This document shows, piece after piece, positions 39,541-47,885 of a DNA stretch of 64,000 nucleotides. Source of the stretch: Anaeromicropila herbilytica (GTDB lineage: Bacteria; Bacillota; Clostridia; Lachnospirales; Lachnospiraceae); NCBI RefSeq assembly GCF_016591975.1, contig NZ_AP024169.1, forward strand, positions 1,350,001 to 1,414,000, in the 5' to 3' direction. Numbering within the stretch: the first letter of the stretch is position 1; every line of letters begins with the position of its first letter. The position numbers and the translations under genes are program-made. The notes under the pieces are model-generated. The model had not been told where the DNA came from. It searched no databases and worked only from the letters and a program-made list of their open reading frames with translations.

Positions 39541-42453
39541 ATGAAAGAATATCAGGAAGATAAAATCAAAGAAATTAATAATGGATTACAGACGGCATAT
39601 GTGGATAGTAGCTGGAATTCAAATCTTGCATATAGGCCAGAGTTTATTTCGAATGATTATAAGCAAGGGAAAAAAGTATTATCTTCAATTGAAGAGGAAT
39701 TAAGGAATTGTGACGAATTTTGTATAAGTGTTGCTTTTATTACTATGAGTGGAATAACACCATTACTTCAAGTTCTAGAAGAACTTGAAGTAAAAAATAT
39801 ATCAGGAAAAATACTAACAACAGATTATTTAACATTCAGTGAACCAGCTGCATTAGAAAAATTGAGTGCATTGAAAAATATAGAATTGAAAATGTTTTGT
39901 ACAGATTCAGAGGTTGGTGGTTTTCATACTAAGGGTTACATATTCCGAAAGGAAGAGATATATAGAATCATTATTGGAAGTTCTAATATGACATTAAATG
40001 CAATTACAAAAAATCGTGAGTGGAACACAAAAATTGTTTCTACTGAAGATGGGGCAGTAGCAAAGGATATATTAAATGAATTTCATTCCATGTGGAAGGA
40101 TTCTCACACTTTAAATTATAGTGAGTTGATATCTCAATATAGAACAAGATATCAAATTATTAAGGATCAACAAAGAATTGCTAAAAAAGAGAAAGTTGCA
40201 AGTATAGAGCAATATAAGTTGAAACCAAACAAAATGCAAGTTGCGTTTATTAATAATCTGAATAAGATGCGTAAGAACGGTGCTCAGAGAGCTCTACTTC
40301 TAAGTTCGACTGGTACAGGAAAAACATATGCCTCTGCATTTGCATTACGAGACATGAACCCAAAGAAAGCTCTTTTTATTGTACATAGGGAACAGATTGC
40401 AAAGCAAGCCATTAAAAGTTATCAAAAAGTGTTTGGAAACAATAAAAGCTTTGGACTTCTTTCAGGAACTAGCAAGAAAACAGATGCAGAGTATATGTTT
40501 TCTACAATGCAGATGATGGCAAAGACAGAGATACATAGTCAGTATTCTCAAGATGAATTTGATGTAATAATCATTGATGAGGTACATCACGCTGGTGCAG
40601 AAAGTTATCAGAGGATTATGGAATATTTTAAACCTAAGTTCTGGCTAGGAATGACTGCTAGTCCTGATACAAATAATTATGATATTTACTCAATATTCAA
40701 TCATCAAATTGCATATGAAATACGTCTGCAACAAGCATTAGAAGAGGATTTACTTTGCCCATTTCACTATTTTGGAATAACAGATTTGGAGGTAAACGGA
40801 GAAGTTTTTGATGATAATACTGGTATGAAAAATTTCAATTATCTCATTTCGGAAGATAGAGTAAACTATATTATTCAAAAGGCAGAATATTACGGATATA
40901 GTGGAGAGCGAGTGAAAGGACTTATCTTCTGTAGTAGAAAAGACGAAGCAAAAGAATTATCTAGTAACTTTAACAGGCGTGGTTATCGAACTGAATACTT
41001 AACAGGTGAAGATAGTCAAGAACGCCGTGAGCAAGTAATAGAACGTTTGACAGATGATGATAATGCCAATCACCAGCTTGATTATATTTTTACAGTTGAT
41101 ATCTTTAATGAAGGTGTAGACATACCCGAGATTAATCAAGTAATAATGCTTCGTCCTACCGAATCTCCAGTCGTATTTGTACAACAGTTAGGAAGAGGCC
41201 TTCGAAAAACAGAAGAAAAAGAGTACGTTGTTATTTTGGACTTTATCGGGAATTATAAGAATAATTTTATGATTCCTATAGCATTATCAGGAGATAGAAC
41301 TTATAGCAAGGATAATATTCGTAAATATGTAATGGAAGGAAGTCGTATTATTCCAGGAAGCTCCACTATTCACTTTGATGAAATTAGTAAAAAGCGAATA
41401 TTTGAATCTATTAATAACGTGGCTACGACGAAGAAACTTTTGACAGAGAAATATCTGGTATTAAAATACAAGTTAGGTAGAATTCCTTCATTAGTTGAAT
41501 TTTATGAGTATGGAGAAATAGATCCTATGCTATTTATTGATTATTCAGGAACATATCATCTTTTTAGGAAGATGGTAGATAAAGATTATAAAATTGAATT
41601 AGCACAAAATGAAAATACCATTTTAGAATTTGTATCTGGCATTATAGCGAATGGGAAAAGACCTCATGAGTTAGTTATTCTGGACTGTATCATGAATTCG
41701 AATAGTTTTAACCAGGATGATATTAAAAACAAATTAAGTGAAGACTACAGTATTGCATACACTGATGAAGCGTTTGAATCTGCAATTCATGTATTAGATG
41801 GAAGGTTTTTAAATAGTCCAAGTGATAAGAAGAAATTTGCTGATCTTGAAATATTACAAGAAGATGTAAATGGAAACTATCAAAGGGTGAAATCATATTA
41901 TCAAAGGTTACAGCATAATGAGTTTTACAATCAGTTGAAGGATTTAATTCAATTAGGGTTAAAGCGATATAGTGATCTCTATTTACCTAGATTAGATGAT
42001 TGCGGATTGGCATTATATCAAAAGTATTCAAGAAAAGATGTATGCAGAATATTGAATTGGGAAAGAGATGATAGTTCCACTATTTATGGATATAGAATTA
42101 AATATAGAACATGTCCTATATTTGTAACCTACAATAAGCAAGAGGATATTGCAGAAAGTACAAAATACGACGATCAATTTATTGATAAAAAAGTATTTAG
42201 TTGGATGACACGAAGTACTGGTAACTGGAGACAAGAATCAGAGCAACTTATGAATTATAAAGATAATGGTATACTCATTTATTTATTTGTAAAAAAGAGT
42301 GATGGAGAAGGTAGTGATTTTTACTATATGGGACAATGTACTCCAATAGAGGCAAACGAAACCATAAACACAAACGGAGCTCCAATCATGAATATTAAAT
42401 TACTTTTGCAAGAATCAGTTCAGGATGATATCTATGACTATTTTACAAAATAG
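39541..42453 (+). CDS. PLD-nuclease / SF2 helicase with DUF3427-like end
   Basis: A 970-aa multidomain protein. The N-terminal 200 residues are phospholipase-D-like, with FHTKGYIF (HxK) and GSSNMT, one HKD motif. The helicase has motif I LSSTGTGKTYASA (near 258), motif II IIIDEVHHAG, motif III GMTASPD, and motif VI QQLGRGLRKTEEKE. The C-terminal half matches the DUF3427 style (YRIKYRTCPIFVTY, then VFSWMTRSTG). Start 39541 gives 6 bases from GGAGG; ATG 39538 is also possible. With the NUDIX gene downstream it recalls predicted DNA-repair or defence pairs. Cytosolic. Confidence 0.87.
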   Translation: MKEYQEDKIKEINNGLQTAYVDSSWNSNLAYRPEFISNDYKQGKKVLSSIEEELRNCDEFCISVAFITMSGITPLLQVLEELEVKNISGKILTTDYLTFSEPAALEKLSALKNIELKMFCTDSEVGGFHTKGYIFRKEEIYRIIIGSSNMTLNAITKNREWNTKIVSTEDGAVAKDILNEFHSMWKDSHTLNYSELISQYRTRYQIIKDQQRIAKKEKVASIEQYKLKPNKMQVAFINNLNKMRKNGAQRALLLSSTGTGKTYASAFALRDMNPKKALFIVHREQIAKQAIKSYQKVFGNNKSFGLLSGTSKKTDAEYMFSTMQMMAKTEIHSQYSQDEFDVIIIDEVHHAGAESYQRIMEYFKPKFWLGMTASPDTNNYDIYSIFNHQIAYEIRLQQALEEDLLCPFHYFGITDLEVNGEVFDDNTGMKNFNYLISEDRVNYIIQKAEYYGYSGERVKGLIFCSRKDEAKELSSNFNRRGYRTEYLTGEDSQERREQVIERLTDDDNANHQLDYIFTVDIFNEGVDIPEINQVIMLRPTESPVVFVQQLGRGLRKTEEKEYVVILDFIGNYKNNFMIPIALSGDRTYSKDNIRKYVMEGSRIIPGSSTIHFDEISKKRIFESINNVATTKKLLTEKYLVLKYKLGRIPSLVEFYEYGEIDPMLFIDYSGTYHLFRKMVDKDYKIELAQNENTILEFVSGIIANGKRPHELVILDCIMNSNSFNQDDIKNKLSEDYSIAYTDEAFESAIHVLDGRFLNSPSDKKKFADLEILQEDVNGNYQRVKSYYQRLQHNEFYNQLKDLIQLGLKRYSDLYLPRLDDCGLALYQKYSRKDVCRILNWERDDSSTIYGYRIKYRTCPIFVTYNKQEDIAESTKYDDQFIDKKVFSWMTRSTGNWRQESEQLMNYKDNGILIYLFVKKSDGEGSDFYYMGQCTPIEANETINTNGAPIMNIKLLLQESVQDDIYDYFTK

Positions 42454-42459
42454 AATAAG

Positions 42460-42512
42460 GGTAATTGTAAAACTTTGATATCTTTAAGGTAGTAAGTAGT
42501 TTTATAATTACC
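42460..42512 (+). promoter_or_regulatory. Hairpin between helicase and NUDIX genes
   Basis: GGTAATTGTAAAACT and AGTTTTATAATTACC pair over 15 positions with one G-U, around a 23-base loop. No T run follows, so it is an operator, attenuator or mRNA-processing site more than a terminator. It starts seven bases after the helicase stop. Confidence 0.55.
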
Positions 42513-42548
42513 TATCAAAAAGAAACAACAATCAAAGGAGAAACAACT

Positions 42549-43187
42549 ATGCAACAATCATTCACATACAACCAAATAGTCCACTTAAATTCACACCTAA
42601 ATGAAAGTTCAATCCCATTCCATCTACATTACCAATCTGAAACGACAATAACCTTCGAGAAATTGGGCAACTGTGCCTGCGAAGGAAAAGAGAACATATT
42701 CCAGTCAGTAGTAACTGAATTTTTCGCTCAAGAAGGTATCAAGGTAAGATTCTCTGAGAACGGAAATGAGATAAACCTATTTAAATCAATCGAAGTAGTA
42801 GCAGCTGTCATCAAAGGTGTAGGAAGTAATAAAGGAAAGATCTTTGCCGCACAACGAGGATATGGAGACTTTCAAGGAGGATGGGAGTTCCCAGGTGGTA
42901 AGATGGAAACTGGAGAGTCAACAGAAGAAGCACTCATTCGAGAAATCCGAGAAGAATTAGATTCAGAGATTACAGTAGGAGATATTCTATGTACAGTCAA
43001 TTATGATTATCCAACATTCCATTTAACCATGCATGTCTATTGGTGTGATTTAGTGAGTGGAAAGTTAGAATTACTAGAACATGAATCTGCGAAGTGGCTA
43101 GGAAAAGAGAATCTTAAGAGTGTGAATTGGCTGCCAGCAGATATAGAAGTAATAGACAGGATAGAATTGACATATTATTCCATTTGA
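42549..43187 (+). CDS. NUDIX hydrolase with N-terminal extension
   Basis: A 212-aa protein. The NUDIX domain (about residues 82-205) has the signature GGKMETGESTEEALIREIRE, then EL (G-x5-E-x7-REUxEE). The FQGGWEFPGG lead-in and the C-terminal WLPAD are like MutT/8-oxo-dGTP or CTP pyrophosphohydrolases that clean oxidised nucleotides. The N-terminal 80 residues (with CACEGKENIFQSV) are an unknown domain not found in plain MutT. AAAGGAG precedes the ATG. It follows the PLD-helicase gene by about 95 bases with a hairpin between. Confidence 0.88.
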   Translation: MQQSFTYNQIVHLNSHLNESSIPFHLHYQSETTITFEKLGNCACEGKENIFQSVVTEFFAQEGIKVRFSENGNEINLFKSIEVVAAVIKGVGSNKGKIFAAQRGYGDFQGGWEFPGGKMETGESTEEALIREIREELDSEITVGDILCTVNYDYPTFHLTMHVYWCDLVSGKLELLEHESAKWLGKENLKSVNWLPADIEVIDRIELTYYSI

Positions 43188-43381
43188 GCTAAACTAATTA
43201 TGTTTAATACTAACCAACACTAACTCCATCAGAATAAGATTTGAAGTAAATATCGTAAATAATGTATCTATAATAAATCATATATAACGATTTTTACTTT
43301 GAAACCATCATTTGTGAAATGTTTCGTGTAAGCTTTGAGAATCTTGTTATAATAATTTCATCATAAGGAACCCCATATTAA

Positions 43382-43825
43382 ATGAAAGAAGGAGGTATCA
43401 TAGGTGAAGTTATGGCAACAGTGACGCAGCTAATTATCTGTGAGCAAGATACTGCATTTAGACGCTTCTTAGAGCACAACATAAGAGATATCATTGATAA
43501 ACAAAGGATGGATATGCAATTAAAGCTTGTTTCTGATGATATAGAGGAGATAACTGCTTGTTTACAAGAAAAAGCGAATAAAAAGGTATATATAATTGAT
43601 ACAGCATTTCGGCCTGAAGTAAATGGATTTTTGTTAGCTAAGTATATTAGGAGTATAGATAGAAGCGGAGCAATAATCTTAATGACAGACGATATCTTAA
43701 AAACAAGTAATGTATTTATCCAAAAACTCGAAATACTTGATTACATACGAAAAACGGAATCAGAAGAATGCATTCTACAGATACAATCGGATCTGGAATA
43801 CATTCATAACAAGTATAAAAAATGA
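43382..43825 (+). CDS. Receiver-only AgrA-like protein
   Basis: A protein of 137-147 aa resembling the receiver half of the AgrA-type regulators at 45956 and 58607, but without a LytTR DNA-binding domain. QLIICEQDTAF carries the acidic pair and KVYIIDTAFRPEVNGF the phosphoacceptor Asp; KLEILDYIRK is the last strand. It cannot bind DNA itself and may titrate phosphate from AgrC or dimerise with AgrA. Two starts are possible: ATG 43382 (AAGGA upstream) or ATG 43412, which fits the paralogues better. It is the first gene of the agr unit. Confidence 0.72.
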   Translation: MKEGGIIGEVMATVTQLIICEQDTAFRRFLEHNIRDIIDKQRMDMQLKLVSDDIEEITACLQEKANKKVYIIDTAFRPEVNGFLLAKYIRSIDRSGAIILMTDDILKTSNVFIQKLEILDYIRKTESEECILQIQSDLEYIHNKYKK

Positions 43826-43844
43826 GTTGATAAGGGTGAAGGAA

Positions 43845-44453
43845 ATGATTAAGGAAATAGCTAACAGACTGAGCAATAGACTTAATAAAGACATGCAGTT
43901 AGAGGGGATAGATAAAATAAAATTAGAGTACGGAACAGAAATCATTGTTAATAATGTATTTCATATATTAATAGTATCTGCACTAGCAATACAATTTGGA
44001 ATGTTCCAGGAAGTATTTATTATGTTATTGTCATTTAAGCTCTGTAGAGGACAGGCTCATGGTCTACATGCGAAAAATCTTAAGAGATGTATGTTATATT
44101 CCTGCATCTTAATTCTATTAACTCCATACATAGCACAAAGAATGGTCTTGCCATGGTATGCATACATAATTATATTTATACTATTCTTTATCGCTTTTAG
44201 CCTTTATGCACCAGCTGATACAGAGAAGAATCCTATCATTGGTGATAAAGTAAGACAAAGATTAAGAATGAAAGTGTTATCTATCTATGTAATATTATTC
44301 CTTTTAGTCTTTTGTATTCCAATAGACTGGATTAAGAATTGCATCGTATATGGTATCACATTAGAAGTAATATCTATATTACCCATCACTTATAAAATAT
44401 TAGGAAAGAGGAGAAATAATTATGAAAAATATGAAAAAGACTTTGCCAATTAA
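43845..44453 (+). CDS. agrB: AgrB-like peptide maturation protease
   Basis: A 202-aa membrane protein that cleaves and cyclises the AgrD peptide. The catalytic pair is in RGQAHGLHAKNLKRCM: the His and Cys are seven residues apart, as in Staphylococcus AgrB. Five or six membrane segments follow (LYSCILILLTPYIA, AYIIIFILFFIAFSLYA, and others). ATG 43845 is preceded by AAGGGTG; a longer frame overlaps the previous gene and has no site. The gene's end overlaps the start of the AgrD peptide gene. Confidence 0.88.
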   Translation: MIKEIANRLSNRLNKDMQLEGIDKIKLEYGTEIIVNNVFHILIVSALAIQFGMFQEVFIMLLSFKLCRGQAHGLHAKNLKRCMLYSCILILLTPYIAQRMVLPWYAYIIIFILFFIAFSLYAPADTEKNPIIGDKVRQRLRMKVLSIYVILFLLVFCIPIDWIKNCIVYGITLEVISILPITYKILGKRRNNYEKYEKDFAN

Positions 44454-44574
44454 TATGCAAAAATCGTTAATAAATTGTGTTAAAACAGTAGCGGATAATA
44501 AACAACAAAAGGATTGGTCCTTATTATTTCACGAAATTGTGATGCCAAATGAATTGCTGCAACAGCGTATGTAG
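44422..44574 (+). CDS. agrD: AgrD-like autoinducer precursor, Ser in place of Cys
   Basis: A 50-codon gene starting MKNMKKTLPINM and overlapping the end of agrB by 32 bases, after AGAGGAGAA. Position (B then D) and shape fit AgrD: an amphipathic head, a core, and an acidic tail HEIVMPNELLQQ, like the conserved P-x-E-L tail of AgrD proteins (staphylococcal EVPKEL). The core before it is QQKDWSLLF: there is no Cys at the ring position, only Ser. The only Cys lies earlier (INCVKTV). A serine lactone signal, as known in Staphylococcus intermedius, is implied. Real gene likely; the exact mature peptide is inferred. Confidence 0.78.
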   Translation: MKNMKKTLPINMQKSLINCVKTVADNKQQKDWSLLFHEIVMPNELLQQRM

Positions 44575-44636
44575 GAGTAATTATATAGAAAATATTACCC
44601 GTAAAGCATAAAAATAGAGGGGTATAGGGGAGAATT

Positions 44637-45929
44637 ATGATTGTTTATTTCTATTTAATACTGTCTATCTTGGCATATATACTGGTTCTATACAATTTTA
44701 CAGAAATATTGAATAAGAAAAGATTTATACAAGGAGCAATACTATGTATTATATTTATAAGTCTTATTTATGATATATTCCAATCAGTATTTATTTTAGG
44801 AATCATTGTATTTATTAGTTTTCTTGTGTTATTAATTGCTTTAAATCATAATGTTTTTACCAATTGCATTTCATGTGTCTTATCCATGATTTATTTATTA
44901 ATATGCAATCAAATCTTTGGAAGAGTAACCTTATTATTAATTGGAGCCAAAAGATATGCTATGATAGGAAATAAACCTTATGTTCGTTTAATAGTAATGA
45001 TTATTTTTGATATAGTTTTATTTCTTACAAGTATGGTAATTAGGAGATATATTTCACGAAATGGAACGGAATTAAGCATTGTAAAAAATCGTAATTTTAA
45101 ATTCTGGGCAATTTTATTTGGGTTATTCTTATTTGTAGGAATTTATACATCCATTCATACGACAGAGGTGGGAATCTTTGATGTTGTGATGTATATCATA
45201 GGATCTTTATTTTTTATTATATTGTTATATTTGATGTATACTTCTAGTATAAAAGAAGAAAAGGTTGCAAGAAAACAGTTGGAATTACTGCAATTGCAGA
45301 CTTATACCGAGAATTTGGAGTACATCTACAATGATATGAGAAAAGTAAGGCATGATTATATGAACGTATTAGCCTCTATGGTAGGATATATGGAAGAGAG
45401 AGACATGGATGGCTTGATTGATTTTTTTGATCATAATGTTTTAGCCTTTACTCACGAGATGAAATCATTAGATTTTCAACTTGTGCGCTTATCCAATATA
45501 AAGCAAAGAGAGTTAAAAGGTTTAATAGCTATCAAAATAGTAAAAGCTAGAGAAGCAGGAATTAACGTAAGCATTGATATTGCAGAACAAATAGAAATAA
45601 CGGAACTTAACCCAATCGATATATGTCGTATGATAGGTATCTTGCTGGATAATGCCATTGAGGCAGCCTTAGAGACTAAGCAGAAGACATTACAATTGGG
45701 TTTGCTTATAAAGAAGAATTCAAAACTTATTATAATAATTAATAGCTGCAAAGAAGAACGTTTGAATATATTTCAGCTGTATCAGAAAGGTTATTCTACA
45801 AAAGGTGATAACAGGGGATTAGGCCTAAGTAACTTAAAAGAAATTATATCAAAATATTCGAACTGTGATATGGAAACCGTAGTCGAAAACTATGAGTTTA
45901 AACAGATAATGGAAATAAGACCGTGTTAA
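44637..45929 (+). CDS. agrC: AgrC-like sensor histidine kinase
   Basis: A 430-aa quorum-signal receptor. The first 205 residues hold six or seven membrane segments, typical of AgrC. The kinase has the AgrC-type H-box KVRHDYMNVLASM with the His at about residue 239. The N-box is DICRMIGILLDNAIEAAL and the G box NRGLGLSNLKEII (GHKL ATPase). GGGGAGAA precedes the ATG. It lies between the agrD peptide gene and the agrA-like regulator gene, 27 bases upstream of the latter. It presumably senses the mature peptide and phosphorylates AgrA and perhaps the paralogue at 58607. Confidence 0.88.
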   Translation: MIVYFYLILSILAYILVLYNFTEILNKKRFIQGAILCIIFISLIYDIFQSVFILGIIVFISFLVLLIALNHNVFTNCISCVLSMIYLLICNQIFGRVTLLLIGAKRYAMIGNKPYVRLIVMIIFDIVLFLTSMVIRRYISRNGTELSIVKNRNFKFWAILFGLFLFVGIYTSIHTTEVGIFDVVMYIIGSLFFIILLYLMYTSSIKEEKVARKQLELLQLQTYTENLEYIYNDMRKVRHDYMNVLASMVGYMEERDMDGLIDFFDHNVLAFTHEMKSLDFQLVRLSNIKQRELKGLIAIKIVKAREAGINVSIDIAEQIEITELNPIDICRMIGILLDNAIEAALETKQKTLQLGLLIKKNSKLIIIINSCKEERLNIFQLYQKGYSTKGDNRGLGLSNLKEIISKYSNCDMETVVENYEFKQIMEIRPC

Positions 45930-45955
45930 GTATGAAAATACACTAGGAGGGTACT

Positions 45956-46678
45956 ATGATCAATATATATATTTGTGAAGATAATCAAGAGCAGTTAGAA
46001 AAGGTTAAGAAAGCAGTTTTAGATACCGTTATGATTGAAGATATGGATATGAAACTAGCTTTGGCGACAAAAAATCCTCATGCAATTCTTGATGATATTG
46101 ATGAAAAAGGCGGAACAGGAATCTACTTTTTGGATGTTGATTTAAAGACAGATATCAATGGAATCCAACTAGCTGAGAAAATACGCCAAAGAGACCCGAG
46201 TGGATTTGTCATATTTATTACAACTCATGCTGAACTTAGTTATTTAACCTTTAAATATAAGGTTGAGGCATTAGACTATATCATAAAAGATGATTTTGAC
46301 ATGGTATCAAAAAGAGTGAGAGAGTGTCTTATGTATGCATTTAAAAGCTTTGCATCCAGTGGTGACGACAGGGGTGAAGTGTTTTATATACATACAAAAG
46401 ATAAAGTAGTCTTAATAGAATATAGTAAAATAATATGTTTTGAAACATCTCCAACAATACATAAAATTACCCTATATGCAGAGAATAGGCAGATTGAATT
46501 CTATAGTAACATGAAGGATATTGAGGATAAACTGGATAGTCGGTTTATCAGGTGCCACAGGTCTTATATTGTCAATCAAGATTACATAAAAGAAGTTGAT
46601 AAGAAGAAGCGAATGATCTATCTAAAAAATGGACAGTCATGTTTGATATCCGTACGAGGACTTAAATATATTAAATAA
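45956..46678 (+). CDS. agrA: AgrA-like LytTR response regulator
   Basis: A 240-aa regulator. The receiver part has IYICEDNQEQ, the phospho-Asp in YFLDVDLKTDINGIQLAEK (residue about 62) and ALDYIIKDD. The LytTR DNA-binding domain runs from about 138 on, with FIRCHRSYIVN and a final SVRGLKYIK. It is closely related to the regulator at 58607 (shared LDVDL-TDINGI and EALDYI). AGGAGGG precedes the ATG. A terminator follows. It should control the agr unit and, by proximity, the lanthipeptide genes. Confidence 0.9.
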   Translation: MINIYICEDNQEQLEKVKKAVLDTVMIEDMDMKLALATKNPHAILDDIDEKGGTGIYFLDVDLKTDINGIQLAEKIRQRDPSGFVIFITTHAELSYLTFKYKVEALDYIIKDDFDMVSKRVRECLMYAFKSFASSGDDRGEVFYIHTKDKVVLIEYSKIICFETSPTIHKITLYAENRQIEFYSNMKDIEDKLDSRFIRCHRSYIVNQDYIKEVDKKKRMIYLKNGQSCLISVRGLKYIK

Positions 46679-46692
46679 TGGATTTCTTTGAT

Positions 46693-46730
46693 AAGAGTAA
46701 GTGAAATGATATTTTGCTTACTCTTTTTTT
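46693..46730 (+). terminator. Terminator of the agr unit
   Basis: AAGAGTAAG (46693-46701) pairs with CTTACTCTT (46717-46725) across a 15-base loop, followed by a T run to 46730. Confidence 0.82.
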
Positions 46731-47129
46731 AATTTACGAGGAAACTTCTTCGAGTTCTCTATTGGAATAATTTATCCGTGATTAAGTAAGAAAGGATCTA
46801 CGTAAATGACAGAAAATATAGCGAAAATGACATTAGAAGAAGCAAGGAGTATGCAATAAGATGGAATCTTTATAATCTATGCATGATATGATTTCACAGC
46901 ATATTTCCAATGTATAATATGCATATAGTCAAGGAAATCATTGGAACAACTTCCAGTGAAAAGCTTGAACTTATATACGAAAAGGTAGTTGATAAAACCA
47001 GAAGTACATAATTTTGAGGGGTTGGTAGATACAGAATTACGTAATGCATGAAGTGTAATCAATTGATTATGCATAGCAAGGTTACAATTACCTAACATAT
47101 TAAAAAAAACAAGGAAGGGAGAAAAAACA
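46731..47129 (+). other. Lead-in to precursor genes with decayed frames
   Basis: About 400 bases between agrA and the first precursor gene. A ribosome site (AAGAAAGGA) and ATG at 46806 open a 17-codon frame (MTENIAKMTLEEARSMQ) that stops and then continues in frame for eight codons; two more short frames follow (47001-47051 reads EVHNFEGLVDTELRNA). They may be the remains of a broken gene, but I cannot identify it. A perfect 14-base palindrome TAATCAATTGATTA (47056-47069), flanked by ATGCAT on both sides, lies 60 bases before the first precursor gene. Confidence 0.4.
47044..47074 (+). promoter_or_regulatory. Palindrome upstream of lanthipeptide precursors
   Basis: TAATCAATTGATTA (47056-47069) is a perfect palindrome set between two ATGCAT words (47044 and 47069). 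It lies 56 bases before the first precursor start, where an activator would bind. LytTR proteins normally bind direct repeats, so the partner is uncertain. Confidence 0.45.
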
Positions 47130-47315
47130 ATGAGCAAAGAAAAGGATGTTAAGCCAATTGACAGCGTAGTAGAAGAAATCAAAGGACAAGACCTTGATGA
47201 AAAGGCAGGAGCAGGAATTAGCACAGCAATTCAGATGACATTAGCAGGAAGATGTGGAGCAGTTCCTACTTTATCTTATGAATGTAGTTCGGATCATAAA
47301 CGTTGTGACAGATAA
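47130..47315 (+). CDS. lanA1: Class II lanthipeptide precursor 1
   Basis: A 61-aa precursor. The acidic leader (about 29 residues, KPIDSVVEEIKGQDLDEK) ends in a Gly-Ala-Gly type cleavage motif (EKAGAG). The core begins ISTAIQMTLAGRCG and continues AVPTLSYECSSDHKRC, with three Cys and several Ser/Thr for (methyl)lanthionine rings. T-L-S-x-E-C matches the lipid II-binding T-x-S/T-x-E-C ring of lacticin 481, mersacidin and two-component alpha peptides. GGAAGGGAG precedes the ATG. It is the most divergent of three tandem copies (core tail SSDHKRCDR). Confidence 0.92.
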   Translation: MSKEKDVKPIDSVVEEIKGQDLDEKAGAGISTAIQMTLAGRCGAVPTLSYECSSDHKRCDR

Positions 47316-47375
47316 TTAATTTACATAACAAAATCTTATAAAAAGAAATCTTATAAAAAGAAAGGGAGAAAAATC

Positions 47376-47561
47376 ATGAGTAAAGAAAAAGAAGTAAAAC
47401 CAATCGAAAACGTAGTAGAGGAAATCAAAGAACAAGACCTCGATGAAAAAGCAGGAGCAGGAATTAGTACAGCAATTCAAATGACATTAGCAGGAAAGTG
47501 CGGCAGAATGCCTACTATTTCTTATGAATGTACATCCAATAATGTATCTTGTGGTAAATAA
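47376..47561 (+). CDS. lanA2: Class II lanthipeptide precursor 2
   Basis: A 61-aa precursor nearly identical to copy 3 in leader (KPIENVVEEIKEQDLDEK) and core. The core differs at RM before PTISYEC (GRMPTISYEC) and ends TSNNVSCGK. Three Cys are in the same positions as in copy 1. AAAGGGAG precedes the ATG. A 15-base tandem duplication (AAATCTTATAAAAAG twice, 47331-47360) sits just before the ribosome site. Confidence 0.93.
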   Translation: MSKEKEVKPIENVVEEIKEQDLDEKAGAGISTAIQMTLAGKCGRMPTISYECTSNNVSCGK

Positions 47562-47608
47562 TTAAATTAAAATGCAAATAAAAAATTATAAAAAGGGAGA
47601 GCAAAAAC

Positions 47609-47794
47609 ATGAGCAAAGAAAATGAAGTAAAACCAATTGAAAACGTAGTAGAGGAAATCAAAGAGCAAGATCTTGATGAAAAAGCAGGAGCAGGAATTAG
47701 CACAGCCATTCAATTAACATTAGCAGGAAAGTGCGGAGGTTTTCCTACAATATCTTATGAATGTACTTCTAATAACGTATCTTGTGGCAAATAA
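47609..47794 (+). CDS. lanA3: Class II lanthipeptide precursor 3
   Basis: A 61-aa precursor with the leader of copy 2. The core differs from it at a few positions: Leu for Met in ISTAIQLTL, and GGFPTISYEC in place of GRMPTISYEC; the tail TSNNVSCGK is the same. The variable pair just before P-T-[IL]-S-Y-E-C is the main difference among the copies. AAAGGGAG precedes the ATG. A stem-loop follows before lanM. Confidence 0.93.
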   Translation: MSKENEVKPIENVVEEIKEQDLDEKAGAGISTAIQLTLAGKCGGFPTISYECTSNNVSCGK

Positions 47795-47813
47795 ATGAAA
47801 CTGAAATAAATGA

Positions 47814-47847
47814 AATAGGGTTAGGTTCCTTGTAATCTAACCCTATT
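47814..47847 (+). terminator. Stem-loop between precursors and lanM
   Basis: AATAGGGTTAGGTT and AATCTAACCCTATT pair over 14 positions (one G-U) with loop CCTTGT. No U run follows. It likely limits readthrough or protects the precursor mRNA so that precursor outnumbers enzyme, a common arrangement in lantibiotic operons. Confidence 0.7.
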
Positions 47848-47885
47848 CATTCAAAGAAAATGTAAGTGAGAGAAAGGAACGGAGT

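Noticed and set aside
43710..43844. A longer N-terminus for AgrB
   Set aside because: The extra 45 codons overlap the receiver gene and have no ribosome site; AAGGGTG and ATG 43845 fit better.
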